Of a stretch of DNA of 64,000 nucleotides, positions 1-12,057 are shown piece by piece. The first letter of the stretch is position 1. Each line of letters begins with the position of its first letter. Origin of the DNA: Rhizophlyctis rosea (lineage: Eukaryota; Chytridiomycota; Chytridiomycetes; Rhizophlyctidales; Rhizophlyctidaceae); contig JADGJC010000133.1 of the NCBI GenBank assembly GCA_027596075.1, positions 42,057-106,056 on the forward strand, given 5' to 3'. The notes beneath the pieces were generated by a model. The model saw nothing but the letters and a program-made list of their open reading frames with translations. It was not told where the DNA came from and made no database searches. The translations under genes and the position numbers were made by a program.

Positions 1-1938
1 ACAACTGGATGAAGCACCACCGCTTGCGATTCTGCCTATTTATTCACAACTGCCGGCTGATTTACAGGCGAAGATCTTCGAGCGCTCTGACGGTAATGCT
101 CGGAAAGTGATTGTCGCCACAAATATTGCTGAGACGTCATTGACGGGTATGCCGATTGCGATGATGAAAGTGCACTTATGTGGCGTGGTACTAACTCATC
201 GGCACTTCCATAGTCGACGGTATCATGTATGTGGTGGATACCGGTTACTCAAAACTGAAGGTGTACAACCCGAAAATCGGTATGGACGCGCTTCAGATCA
301 CTCCAGTCAGTCAAGCCAACGCAAACCAACGCTCTGGACGAGCTGGACGTACTGGTGCTGGGTAAGCGGCATCTTCTTGTGAGATCTGTTACAGTACACC
401 GCTGACATGGCTGATTTGCAGTACTTGCTACCGTCTGTACACGGAAGTCGCATTCCGCAACGAAATGTTCCCCAATAACATTCCGGAAATCCAGCGAACC
501 AATCTTGCCAATGTGGTGTTGTTGCTGAAATCCTTAAGTGTGAAGAACCTGCTGGAATTCGATTTTATGGACCCGCCGCCTCAGGTATGCATGCGACAAA
601 CCATATAAGTGATTGTGGCTACATATCAATCAAATCTCCACACCAGGACAACATCCTCAATTCCATGTACCAACTCTGGGTGTTGGGCGCACTCGACAAC
701 TTAGGCGAACTCACCCCCGTAGGCCGCAAAATGGTCGAATTCCCATTAGACCCTTCACTGTCGAAAATGCTCATCACGTCGGAATCGCTGGCGTGTTCGG
801 CGGAAGTGTTGACGATCGTGTCTATGCTTTCCGTGCCGACGGTTTTTTATCGGCCGAAGGAACGGGCAGAGGAGAGTGATGCGGCGAGGGAGAGGTTCTT
901 TGTGGCGGAGAGTGATCATTTGACGTTGCTTAATGTGTATATGCAGTGGAAGAGTAATGGGTGGGTATCTTGTGCATGGGCATTCAGTTGGGGAGAAAGC
1001 TGGCTTTTGTTGACGATCGTATGCCTTTGCGTGCAGGTACCGTGACGAATGGTGCACGGAGCACTTCATCCATCCCAAAGCGATGCGGAAAGCGCGCGAG
1101 GTGCGGACTCAGTTGTTGGATATTATGAAGGCTGAGAAGATGGAGTTAGTGTCTTGTGGACATGATTGGGATCCTGTGCGGTATGTTTCTCTTCGATCTT
1201 GCTTCCCTTGCTTTGCCACAAACTCATTCATCTTTCTCATCATCAAACCAGAAAATGCATCTGTTCCGCCTACTTCCATCAATCGGCGCGCCTAAAAGGT
1301 ATCGGCGAATACGTCAACATGCGGAACGGGATGCCGTGTCATTTGCATCCGACCAGTGCGTTGTATGGGAGGGGTTTTACGCCGGATTATATCGTGTACC
1401 ATGAGTTGGTCATGACGTCCAAGGAGTACATGCAGTGTGTTACGGCGGTTGATGCTTAGTAAGTTTTGTCCCAGTCTGCGTTTGACATTGAAAGTATGAG
1501 ACTGACAATTGCCTTGCAGCTGGTTGGCGGAATTGGGACCTATGTTCTTCAGTATTAAGGAGCAGAATTTTAACCATTTGGTAAATTTCTCCTTCCACTC
1601 GCTTGGAAGGCATCAAACTGACAATTGACCTCCATAGGAAAAACGCCGACAAGATCGGAAGGATCTCCAAAGCATGGAGGAAGAGCTGCGGATCGCGACG
1701 GAACGGAAAAGGGAAGAGGAAGCGAGGGCTGTGACGGATGTGCCGGTTTCAAGGTTTGTTTAGTTTTCTTGTATCGTGATGCTGCCAGTTTCGATGCTTT
1801 TGAGCGAGAGTGTTCAGGATCGCCTAACCAATTGATTTATGCAGATCGCAGATAGCGACGCCGGGCCTCACGCCTAGATATACTGGAAGGCGAGAGCCGG
1901 GGACGCCGATGCATCGGAGGAGGTTTACAGGGTTGTAA
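1..1938 (+). CDS. PRP16: Pre-mRNA-splicing ATP-dependent RNA helicase PRP16 (DHX38), 3' part
   Basis: The DEAH-box helicase that remodels the spliceosome after the first transesterification step, in the nucleus. Only the C-terminal 463 residues lie in the window; the 5' end, with the first RecA domain, is cut off. Exons: 2-146, 214-361, 422-584, 647-960, 1037-1180, 1252-1458, 1520-1580, 1638-1753, 1845-1938. Visible are helicase motif V ([11 protein letters not shown]), motif VI ([10 protein letters not shown]), then the HA2/ratchet and OB-fold region ([43 protein letters not shown]). The gene ends in the basic PRP16-type tail [20 protein letters not shown]38 aligns over the whole stretch from memory, including the tail, which separates it from PRP2, PRP22 and PRP43. 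Introns are 57-91 nt; the first has a CTAAC branch site. The joined frame stays open to TAA. Confidence 0.95.
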
Positions 1939-2274
1939 TAGTGGGCACTGACTTTGTATGTACTTCTTTCCACACCATGTAAACAAAAATGCAACACTCA
2001 ACATCACATCGACTGCCCCTCCCGCTTCCCACTGAACAAACGCAAAAGATCTTGGTTTGTGGCATGAGGCTATACCAGCTTCTAACGAGGCTTCATTATT
2101 GTATATGAGTTCGAGAAAGAATAAAAACCGAATCCTATATTATTGACGCGCAAAAAAAAGAGTACCCAAAACCCCCAAAAAGGCCAATAACGTCGTCACA
2201 GATGACGTTTTAGAGGCCCTGATTCATCGTTTCACCAAACCCCCCGCCCTATCCAGAAGCAGCAGTTCAATCCC
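1939..2274. other. Intergenic, between convergent PRP16 and SEC61
   Basis: 336 bp of 3' flanking DNA shared by two convergent genes. It is A-rich, with an AATAAA-like site (gaataaaaac near 2119). No coding signal is seen. Confidence 0.6.
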
Positions 2275-4183
2275 TTAAAACATTGCCTCGCCTCCCTGCT
2301 CGTGTTGCTCCTTCAAGAAGATTTCGAAGTACTGCGAAACACAAAGCGTGAGATTGTTTACATCGGACGCACCCAAAGCAGCAAAAGAAAACCATCATAC
2401 CTGGTAAATAATAGTAACAGCCAACAAAATCCCCGTCCCACTCCCAATAGCCCCCAACAAGTCCGCCGCAACACTCAACGCCCCAATACACAGCCCACCA
2501 AACGCCGCAGCAGTCGGGATGATCCTCTTCAACTCCTTGTACATGCTCACATCACGGTGGCCGCGCATAACAAGTTGCTGGTCCTTGAGCTGCTTCGCGA
2601 CGTCGCGCGGGGAGGAGCCGGAGACTTCGATCCAGGTCTTGGAGAAGAGGGCGCAGGCGGTGAGCATAAAGGCGACGTAGACGACGAAGTGGAGTGGGTC
2701 CGTGAGGGCTTTGCTCATGTCGCGGGGTGGGGAAATGTAGTAGGCGAAACCGGAGGTGGCGAATTCTTGGGGGATGCCTTCGGGGCTCTGGGTTTTTGGG
2801 TGAGAGGAGGTGAGTTTCGGCCATTGTTGAATGAGATTCGCCAGGTGCATGTTGACAGAAATTTGCACAAACACTCGGAAGACACATAAACAAAAGCTGG
2901 AATGTTTTGACTCACCTGCCACACGCCAAGAAGCCTGACGAGAAGGTTCTCAGGCCACCTCTTGTAAAGAAGCTGAGAAATGAAGAAGATATTGGAAACG
3001 AGAGCGGATTGGAGCATGATGGGCATGTTGGAGGTGTAGAAGAGCTTGATGGGGTAAGATCCCTGTTGGCCACGGAAGCGGTTGGACTTGACGGGGATCT
3101 CAACACGGAAACCTTGGAGGTAGATGACGATAGCGAAAACGACAACGGTAGCCATCAAGTTGGTGATGTTAGGGAGGTTCGTACGGTACATGGCTTCCTT
3201 CAGGGCGCGGAACTTGTCGTTCCTGGTGAAAAGGAGGTGGAAGAGGGCGATGACGGCACCCTCGAACTCAGTGCCTGGTGTATTCTGGTCAGGTTCCCAT
3301 ATGCCCCTAAAAACAGATGTATCGAGAAACTCACCACGGCCAGTGTTGTAGGTCGTGGGGCTGAACGCCTTCCAGACAATGTTCTCACAGATGTTGGTAG
3401 CGATGAAGAGAGAAATACCAGATCCAAGACCGTAGCCCTTCTGAAGGAGCTCGTCCAAGAGCATGGTGATGACGGCAGCCACGCAAAGTTGGATGATCAA
3501 AAGGAGCGCAATACCAGCTCCGATGGACTTGGGGTCACCGTACACACCAGACCACACGGAAACAGTAGCCTGACCGACCGCGATAACCATAGCGAACACT
3601 GAGCGGGACAAACCGATTGTTCAGCCATTGAGCGCTATCAAAACCTGACACGACTGCCTTTGATCACCCACATTTCTGAGCACCCGAGAAAAGCGCCCTG
3701 TCCTCCTTCAAAGAGTAGTCCACCTCAATGATGTTGGCACCCGCCAACAACTGCATAATCATCCCCGATGTAACGATAGGCGTAATACCCATTTCCATCA
3801 ATGTACCCCGGTTGGACGCAAGGATGGCACGGAGCCAGTACATGGGATCGGAAGACTCGGAGGACATGATACCGTAGAGAGGGATTTGGGAGCACACCAA
3901 GAAGATGAAGAGTGTGATAGCGGTCCATCCTAGTTTCTCACGGAATTGAACCTTCATGATAGGGTATTGCCGTTAGTCTCGAGCTGAAGGAATTTGAGTC
4001 GGTTATGAAGTGTGAGTGAGCGTACCTTGCGGTCCGGTGATGCGACCTCAGGCATCAGCGCGATGAAGGGCCGCAACATATGTAATAGCCGGACTGCCAG
4101 AATTCATTTTGTTAGCGCGCTCTAGATCTGGCACCAGATCTCAGATTTCTCGCGATACATCCGAGCAAAGACTTACAGGACAT
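2275..4183 (-). CDS. SEC61: Protein transport protein SEC61 subunit alpha
   Basis: The pore subunit of the ER translocon, a ten-helix membrane protein that passes nascent chains into or across the ER membrane. Exons in transcript order: 4183-4177, 4093-4026, 3951-3672, 3598-3335, 3274-2916, 2787-2401, 2331-2275; joined length 473 aa, the family norm. Recognisable blocks are the N-terminal [24 protein letters not shown], the conserved [17 protein letters not shown] loop, [36 protein letters not shown] and [20 protein letters not shown]. The first coding exon is only 7 nt (ATG TCC T); this start is chosen because it splices in frame to residues aligning with the N-terminus of SEC61A. An intron between TGRG and TEFEGA leaves the frame open, so an unspliced reading would insert about 20 false residues. 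The identity is secure; only the first exon is inferred. Confidence 0.96.
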
Positions 4184-4600
4184 GGTGGGCAAGCGTTTCC
4201 TCTAGGGTGACCGTGAATACGTTGATATGTAGTATGCCTCAGCTCTGCTCCCTGCTATGCGGGATCAAGTAAACGCAGGACTGTGGGAAAATCAGAAAGT
4301 GGAGAGGAAGGTGTTTGGGTTGCCCTCTCTGCCCCTCAGTGCCCCTCACGTTTCCTTCCGCCATCTGCCACCTCATCTCAGCCACCCGCACCTGGCCAGA
4401 TTTGGAGGGCCCTCCTTTGCCCCACTTTGGCGGCCCTGGCGTCAATCGACCATTGGATCATCACTGCAAAGCCATGGGGCTTGGATATTGCAGCCCCAAC
4501 AAGCCCAATTACGCAATCGCCTGTCATTATTTTTGGACACCCAATTCGCGTCCCTCTTCCTCCTCTTCCCCAACTTGCATTTCCGCCCGCTAATACCCAT

Positions 4601-5576
4601 ATGGACCATACACTACATCCAAGACTTTCCCACCTACTTTCACTGGCGCATAAAGCATATGCTGTTTCGCCACAGCTCTCCTCCTTTTATCTGCATACTA
4701 TGCAAAAGATGGCCACAGGCGCGGGAGTGCCCCTTGCTGAGCGGGTCTCAAGGACCTTCTGTTCGCGGTGCGCGTCCCTTTTTGTTCCCACACTCAACTG
4801 CAGCGTATCGTTTGATTCCACTATCAACCAAACGAAGTCAGAGAAGCGCAAAAAGAGGGGTGAGAGTCCATGGCTCTGCCGCCCGTTTCAGTCAGGCAAT
4901 TGACTTGTGAGTTTCAGCACGACCAAAAGTGGAGGAAGATGTCTCAACCGCAGAAGCTCGGTCTTCAAAATGCATACGTACTCAAACTTCAAAAAAGCCT
5001 GAAAAGGCATCGGAGAAACGGCCTCAACAACCTAACCCTGCAGATTCATCGGAAACACAACGTCAACAACAAACACGTCCCCTGAAAATCTCAAAACTCA
5101 CGCCAGCAGATTCCCGCTCACCCGCCGACCAACCCCTCAACCACATCAAATACTCCTGCCACATATGCAAAGCCATCACACTCTATTCCGGCCCAACATC
5201 CAACCAACGCGCAACATACGACACATCATCCCTCTCTTCACCCTCCACTCCCCTTCCCACATCAAAAGCTCAACCCCTCCCACCCAAACTCCCAACCCAC
5301 CAAACACCAAAATCAACCCCAACGCCATCTCCCTTTATCAACTCTCCACTGCCCTCTAGACTCTCTTCACCCCTTCCAACCACAGCATCAGGCACCGAAT
5401 CCAGCGCAAGCTCCACAAAAGGCGGTCCCGCCTCTGCCAACAAGAAGAAAAAGGATAAGCGGAAGAACGACCTGAAAAGCATGATTGCTGCAAAACAGAA
5501 GGGTGGAGGTGGAGAGTCGGGAAAGGGTGCGGGAGGAGGGGGATTGAATTTGTCGGATTTCTTGTCGTCTCTTTGA
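4601..5576 (+). CDS. RNase MRP/P protein subunit, Rpr2/Snm1 type
   Basis: A likely zinc-ribbon subunit of nuclear RNase MRP or RNase P, which process rRNA and tRNA precursors. Exons 4601-4859 and 4918-5576 give 305 aa. The N-terminus has the Rpr2-family pattern: a helix with LSLAHKAYAVSPQLSSFYL, then RTFCSRCASLFVPTLNCSV, the typical basic-Cys-X2-Cys-(L/F)(L/V)(V/I)P-X-(L/V)-(N/T)CS. The second Cys pair follows a long insertion (HIKYSCHICKAITLYSG). The rest is a Ser/Pro/Thr-rich linker and a Lys-rich segment ending in LNLSDFLSSL. That ending resembles human C18orf21 as I recall it (FRNFLSSL near its C-terminus). Upstream ORF sequence is open, but ATG 4601 sits right before the conserved helix. 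The family is fairly sure; which enzyme it serves, and orthology to Snm1 rather than Rpr2/Rpp21, is inference. Confidence 0.75.
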
Positions 5577-5913
5577 CGTGTTTGTGAAAATACCAATGGA
5601 GACAGCGGCCATAGCCGCCTATACCCGCATACCCCAATCAATACAGTTTTTGGAGCAAGTTGGCCCGGATATAATAAGTATACCTGCTCAGCAATCTCAA
5701 AAGCCGAGTTCTGTTCGTTGTTATATGCACAAAAGTATATACAAGATGCGCGCGAAAAACGAGAGTAAAAGAAAGGGAAAAAAGAAAAACTGCGGCAATA
5801 ATCACTACCCCGCTTGGGCATGCAGGGATCACGCCATGCTTTCAGCAGATACCCCGTTTGCACGATTCTGCATTTATCCTGAACGCCCCGCGCAAGGATA
5901 CCATCTGGGAATA

Positions 5914-6966
5914 TCAAAGGTCAAGCAAAGGTGCCAAACCATCCCCCACTCCATACTCCCTCGCCAGCTTCTTCGCCCGCTCCAAGGGGATCCTGTCATG
6001 AACGCATCAATAACAACTCAATTACCAAAGAAAGCCAAAAAACACATACCAAGTCCCCTGATACTTCCCATACCCCCCCTGAATCTTCTCATGCTCCCCA
6101 TTATGAATCTCCCTCTCCAAAATCTTCGTCCTCCTCCCCTTCTCAATCCCCGCCACCTTCAAAATATGCGTCGCATTGATCCACGAATCATTCTGCCGCC
6201 TCATCACACCAACCCCATTTACATTCAACTCGTACACCGACACATTCGAGTACGTCGCTTCGTACAGCCCGACTTTCGGGGTGCCGTTTTTCGTGGTGGA
6301 TTGTGAGGACGTTGTCGTCGTCGCGGTGTGTGCTGAGGAGGAGGAGGATGTGCCGTTGTTGGAGTATGGGTGGTGGTTGTGTTGGTGGTGTTGGCTGATG
6401 GTTGATGGCGCGGAGAGGTTGGCGCGCTTGGAAGGGGGTGTGTGACTTCCACGGTCATATTCGACGGCTTCGGAGGGTTGGCGACGGAGCGGGACGGTCA
6501 TGAAGTTGGAGGGTTTGTAGACGGGGACCACGGGGGTTTGGTAGACATTTTGGTGGTATTGCATGGCGGCTACCGGTGGGGTGTGTGGGTAGACTTGTTG
6601 CGGTGAGACTGTGTGTTGGATCTGAGTTGTGAGAGGAGTGGGTAGTGGGGCTTCGAGGGATTGCGTGGAGTTGGTGGAGGTGGCGGGTGTCCGGTACATT
6701 TGGGCTGCTGATTGTTGGGATTGGGTGTATTGGTACATTTGAGAGGGGTAGGATTGCATGTTCGTTAGAGCGTATCTTGGATCATCCCACGGCTGGTATG
6801 GGTTTCCTGTTGGTGGTATGAGAGCGGTGGGGTAGACAGGCCCGTCGGTTTGAGGTGGTGTGGGTAATAGTAGCTGAGCCGGATCAGCAAGTTTTTCATC
6901 TTCGTCGATCAAACTTGCGAGGTAGTTTGGTTCGAACACCGACTGTTCTTGGTATGACGTGGACAT
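5914..6966 (-). CDS. APSES-type (KilA-N) transcription factor
   Basis: A DNA-binding regulator of the fungal APSES family (Mbp1/Swi4/Res and StuA/Sok2 relatives). Exons 6966-6050 and 5992-5914 give 331 aa. About 210 N-terminal residues are low-complexity (Gln, Ser, Thr, Pro, His), as in activation regions. The last ~100 residues are the DNA-binding domain: [59 protein letters not shown], then [10 protein letters not shown] split by a 57-nt intron and completed by [15 protein letters not shown] and a final LLDL. The best match is Mbp1-like because of VMRR and [11 protein letters not shown]. The protein stops right after the domain, with no ankyrin repeats, so the domain is C-terminal instead of N-terminal as in Mbp1 and Swi4. 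A further 3' exon missed by eye cannot be excluded. A second ATG at 7032 would add 22 residues. Confidence 0.88.
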
Positions 6967-9135
6967 TGTTGGTATTGCAGAACGCTGGCGAGTCTGGTTT
7001 ATGGAGAAAAGACAAATCGTAAACCTACACATGAGTGCATTTGCTCTATTTCTCCCTCCCGACGAGCATAAAAGCCTTGCTACACGACCGTACTTACCAA
7101 TGGCGAAGGTTCTCGTAATCAGCTAGAAAGAGCCAGCAGATTGGTATTGATCCAAAGCAGACAGCAAACCTCTCCTATGGATATTTGCAGAAGCTGTTGC
7201 AAAAAGCAAATTCACAATGCAAGTTTCCCTTATGTCTTCCTGTATGGTCGGCAGCAGTGGTAAAGGGGTAAAAGGACGGATTAGAGACAGCACTTCGTGT
7301 GGTAACAATTAATGCAAACAGATGTACTGTGACCAATGGCCTCCCCAGATTGTATCCCCTTCCGTGGGAAAGGGAAAAGGCCATGACAAATAGCCTCCCA
7401 GTCACATAATATAACCATTGCAGGGGAATGGCGAAGCCGCAGCAACTGGGTGGTAAACGTTGGACGATTAGACGTACCTTGTTATTAGTCGCCGGTCTAC
7501 TGACTCGCCGGTTCCTTTTCCACTGATCCCCTTAACAGTGAGCGAATCGACCTGCCCAAGCCCAGCAAAAGCTTCCCGAAACTGTCTTTTCAATTTTGGG
7601 AGCAGTTCAAAAGAAGCTGGTCCTGTAATGACTACTTGCGGCCAGTTCAACAAGCCGCAAACCGTACAGCGTTGGCAACTAGCTAGAGATGCTAGTGAAG
7701 AATGTGGATGTAAAGGAAAAGTGTGCTATAATTGTTTGGCCTTTTGCAGGGAGCACTGCAGCACCCATTCACCCAGTCCCGATCTGCTGGATGTGGATGT
7801 GATGGGTGTGGCTTGGGATTCGGCCAAGGGTTGCAGTTTGATTGCTTGCCTTTCAAAAGTCACTGTGGCCCCAATTGAAGTCGATTCCTCCCCCCCTTCC
7901 CTCGTTCATCAAGGATACCCGGAGGGCTGGATTGACATGCAGACACAGCCCATCTGTTTTTTTCATGGGTTGATTTCCGGTATGATCAGATTCATCATGA
8001 TGAAAATGCAATCGACCCTAATTGCATATTTGGATAGTTTGTACCATGCGCAAATCCCTTTTCATTCATGGGTTTGTTGGTAAATGGGAGCACCGTCTGC
8101 CATGCTCGGGAAGAATGCCCGACTGTCGCTCATGACGGAACACTTCTTCTCCAGACATAAAAAGCGCAGTGACGATGCCCATTTTGTCATCGTGTCGACC
8201 TTGTCCATCCGGAACCAATGACAGAATACCTCAAAATGAGCTTCCTCAAACCGTGCGCAGCCTCACTTTCCTTCCTCAGTTCCACATGGCCGGCAACCAC
8301 GATCATCATCCGGAGGGGGGAGGTCTAGACACTCATAATTACGACTTTTCGGTCTTTTTCGAAAGGAAAAGTCGGCGGAACGGTGACTTTGCCGGCACTC
8401 TTCTTGGGTTGGGTTTTTACGGCTCCAAATCCTTGACGTCAGCTCCGGAATGTGGCGCGGATGAAATCAGTTTTGGTGGCGGTGGCGGTGGCGGTGGCGA
8501 TGGAGAAGGGTCCTGCACATGGTCTGTGAAGGGTCCATGGAAGAGTCTCACCTCCATTTTGCCTCCCAATCCCCTTCAGAAACATACGACATTTGACGAG
8601 ATCTCGATACCGAGAAGAGTTGTAAAATCAGAAGATTCGACACATGTATTGACTCGTGGTACAGAAGCGCACCGCATACGTGAAAAAAGACCTCGACGTT
8701 TACTATGCCATCAGGATGGAATGATAGAAAGGACATCGTCAACAGTAAATCTCATGCAGGCCAGGAGACCCTGTCAAACCCGCGCGCCTTCCCAAGAATG
8801 ATCGTGTGAATCCCAACTGTCTATGCAGACCATGTGCGCCAATCCCTGACATGCTGAAGTATTTGACTTTGACGCGTTATGCTTACAAAGCGATAGGACA
8901 CCGCTCGAACAGCGGATAACTCGGATTGTCAGTTATAAGCAGGGAGACACTTTGATCGTCGTTCCGAGTCATGCTCCGCAGTACGGGTCCTCGACCCCAT
9001 GCCGACCTTCAAACGGTCGATCTTCCTCCACCCAGACCATGACCAACAACTTTCAGCATCATTAAAATTCTACGAAAAGGAGGCCTTGAAATCCACCTTG
9101 CATTGCACATTACACACCAAATTTCAGAAGCAAAC
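6967..9135. other. 2.2-kb stretch with no recognised gene
   Basis: Apart from APSES upstream DNA, nothing is recognised. Two open frames exist on the plus strand. One, 7538-8083 (181 codons), has a Cys-rich CGCKGKVCYNCLAFC segment. The other, 8169-8801 (210 codons), has a run of glycines from a GGTGGC microsatellite near 8476-8497. Neither shows intron borders, homology or a convincing start, and both are about what chance gives in this base composition. Confidence 0.4.
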
Positions 9136-9642
9136 ATGGTAAGCACGTCGAGCACTACTCCATCTTCAAAGCGTACTGACCTACATCTGGATCATGACCT
9201 CCGGGTATCCTGCAGTCTCACAATATGAATTACAACTGGCAGGTGAGTACGTCCATGCAAGTGCCAAAGCAAAACCCGCCATGCAAACCCCGCCATTTCA
9301 CACAAACCCTAGGTCCACCTCTTCAACCGCCAACCCTCCACCGACGAAATGCCCAACTTCAAACCCCACCCCTACACCCAAGTCACCTTCGCCGACCCCC
9401 TCGACCAACCCCTCGAACGCATCACCAAATCGTTTGCCTCGCTCGACTACAAACCGAACAACACCTCTGAACCCGCAACGCCAACTAGGGACGCATCTGT
9501 TGATAAGGTGTCATCGTGGCTGGGAGATGAGGGCTCGGCACAGAATCCTGGCACGGCGAATGCGAATGGAGTACCTGCTGGGGAGGAGAGGCAGCGTAGG
9601 ATTGCGTCAACGGAGGACGTAGCGTTTGCGACGGATCATTGA
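9136..9642 (+). CDS. Small conserved-looking protein of unknown function
   Basis: Unrecognised. Exons 9136-9138 (only the ATG), 9216-9242 and 9313-9642 give 119 aa starting MSHNMNYNWQVHLFNRQPST. All three junctions are GT-AG and in phase 0 (ATG|gtaagc, ctgcag|TCT, CAG|gtgagt, cctag|GTC), which is why the one-codon first exon is preferred over the ATG at 9225. The protein is hydrophilic, with FKPHPYTQVTFADPLDQPLE and ITKSFASLDY in the middle and a disordered acidic tail. It has no membrane segment or signal peptide. It lies between an empty stretch and convergent NAP1. That it is a gene is likely from the spliced frame; its function is unknown. Confidence 0.55.
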
Positions 9643-9946
9643 TGGGCAGCAGTATAAGCAAATATCTTTGCGCAGATTGTATGAATATTTTTGCTGCCTT
9701 TCGAAGCAGTCCTCTTCCAGAAAGGAGGGAAGTATGAAAACTTCGAAAAATGCGAAAACAGTCCTCCAAAAACATATGAAAAAGCCTTCTGCAAAAATAA
9801 TACTTGGAAACATGTTTGAACAATGCCAGAGAAGCTGATACATATATAAAGAAAACAAGGAAGCAAAAAAAAAAAACTACACACTATCTTATGCCACAAA
9901 AAGTATCAAACACGACGATCAAACAGCAGGACTTGACAAACAGTAT

Positions 9947-11646
9947 TTACTGTTGCTTGCATTCCGGAGGCTTCTCTGTCGAGTCAGCGCCCTAAAATAA
10001 TGATGCAGTCAGCAAATTCATCTTCTCGCTCCAAAACCGTACAAACTCACCTCCGCTCCCTCGTCATCGTCATCGTCGTCGCCCTCTATATACAATTAGG
10101 CGTAATGTTCCTCTGAGTTATTCGTCGCCAACACAACCATGAATGACCACATCTCACGCCCAAAAAACTCAACATCAAAAACATACCTTCGTCATCATCC
10201 TCGTCACCGAACCAGTCACCCATCTCATCCTCATCGTACTCCCCTTCCTCGTACTCCAACGCCTTCCCGGTGAACCAGTCGATGGCGCGAGGGATGAGCT
10301 TCTCCTTGATGATCTCCCCAACCTCGTAATCGGACTCGAGCTTGGCATCCAACTCGTGGAGCTCCTCCTCGTCGGCCTCGTCCTCGTCCGCTGGGGGCTT
10401 GGGGGGCTTGAAGAATTGGAAAAACGTCTCGGCAGGGACGGTTTTCTTGATTGTTCGGGTTTTGTTGGTGCCACGGTGGCGTTGCTTCTTGATCTCGACG
10501 GTGACGGTCAAGTCCTTGCCTTCGGCCCAATGAATGTCGCAGCTGGAATTCGGGTGTTATTTGATGACTATTTCGTATGGAGCAATTATTATTAGGGGCG
10601 CTTACCCTTCGGCGTGGTCATAGACAACATCGCCATATGCCGCATCGGGGGAGTTGGATAGGAAATAGGTCTTGGTCAAAACCTTGTCGGTGAAGTACTC
10701 GTTGTCATCAAAGAAGAACTCAAGCTTGAAACCCTGTAATTCGCGATCATCAGCAATGAAGATTTTCTTTTATGGTGTGCAGGAAGCACATGTCGCCATA
10801 CCGGGTTGTCGGGCAAGTAAGAGACTTTGATGTCAGTCAAGCTCTTCAAAACCCCTTCATCCTTGTCCGTGACGATCTCAGAAATGGTCGGGTTGTTCTT
10901 GAAGATGGTCAACCAGAACTCCGGGATACCCTTGGTGGGTTCCGTGGGCTCAGCCTTCTTCTCCTCCTTGACCTATTCCTGCCCATCAGGTAACTTCCAT
11001 CATCATATTGCAATTGCCGTGCTCATACCTCCTCGGCTTCCTCATCTTCTTCAGGCTCACGGTGGCTTTCTTCGTCAGAGGGCTCGACCTTGCCAGTAAC
11101 AATCTCAGCACGCTGTGAGCGAATGTTAGTAGGTAGTTTCGTAAAATGCTGCTGATCATATGCGAGACAACCTTCTCGTAAAGAGGTTGGTATTCAGTCA
11201 AGTATTTCTTCTCCAAAGCCAGAATCTCTTCCCGGAACCGTGCCTCGATAGAAGTGTGTTTGTCCTACAAAGATCCACGATTCAGACATTCCTATCCAAA
11301 TTGCACGTGCATCTCGGTAATCACCAACCTGCAAGTTCTTGAGAGCGTTCAAACGCCTCTTCACATCAGCGGGGAGACTCTCTACATATCCAGATGAACG
11401 TCCAATGAGTGAGTTGAGCCGGTTCTATAGTCAGGAAGGGTCAATATATACCATTCGACAATTCGTTGCAACGCAGAATGCCCATACCTGAAGAGCACCC
11501 AACACAGCAGGGTGTTGAAAAACCTCACCAACTGAAGGAACTGTTTGAAGATCAACCAAGAAGAGGGTCAGGTTTCTGTCACTGTTGTGATCCACTCCAA
11601 GAGACCCTCCCCGAGGCAACGAATACCCACCAGCTTCGTTGCTCAT
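9947..11646 (-). CDS. NAP1: Nucleosome assembly protein 1 (histone H2A-H2B chaperone)
   Basis: Binds and shuttles H2A-H2B dimers between cytoplasm and nucleus and deposits them on DNA. Exons: 11646-11631, 11540-11488, 11424-11329, 11264-11172, 11112-11029, 10972-10802, 10733-10606, 10542-10187, 10085-10051, 9991-9947; joined 358 aa. Order: long dimerisation helix (ALEKKYLTEYQPLYEKR), acidic insert, GIPEFWLTIFKNN, the NAP domain (SYLPDNPGFKLEFFFDDN, IHWAEGKDLTVTVEIKKQRH, AETFFQFFKPPKPP), EVGEIIKEKLIPRAIDWFTG, and a polyacidic C-terminal tail. The last four residues, CKQQ, form a CAAX box, the same four as human NAP1L1 as I recall it, so farnesylation is likely. The ATG is chosen because it splices to PSVGEVFQHPAVLGALQNRL. 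The gene is divergent with CEP76, sharing about 410 bp. Confidence 0.96.
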
Positions 11647-12057
11647 CTTTTCGTGTTTCTGTTGAAATGAAGCACGGGAAAGTTGAAGATGGTGTGTGAA
11701 AGTTTTGGGGGATACCACGGTGCTATTTTTTGTTTTTGCTCCAAGGATGAGCTCACCTATTTGCAGGCCTGTGTCACCCTGTGTGGGAAGCGGGCGCCAC
11801 TTTCGGGCCGGGCTCAGCATCCAAATGAGGCAAGATGGGAACCCAAATGTTCAGGCACAGTCACCAGAGAGTGGCACAAATGAGGTAAAGCGGCACAGCT
11901 TGCAACTGCGCCCAATTCAGCTGTGCCACCCTTGAGTAAACCCCCCTCATTGCTGAACAAACGCGTCACCCTCCAACCCAACTAAACCAGCACCATCCCT
12001 TTCCAATTACTTCAATTCCATCTTAGTGCCTGCCAGCTTTTCCTCCATCTGGCTGTC
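11647..12057. promoter_or_regulatory. Shared divergent promoter region, NAP1 and CEP76
   Basis: 411 bp between two start codons pointing away from each other. No TATA box or named motif is clear by eye; the role is inferred from position. Confidence 0.5.

Noticed and set aside
3275..3334. An insertion of about 20 residues in SEC61 between TGRG and TEFEGA
   Set aside because: It is a stop-free 60-nt intron with good GT and AG borders; removal restores the conserved TGRG-xEFEGA.
7538..8801. Plus-strand ORFs of 181 and 210 codons
   Set aside because: Cys cluster and Gly run are suggestive, but there is no family match and the Gly run is a microsatellite.
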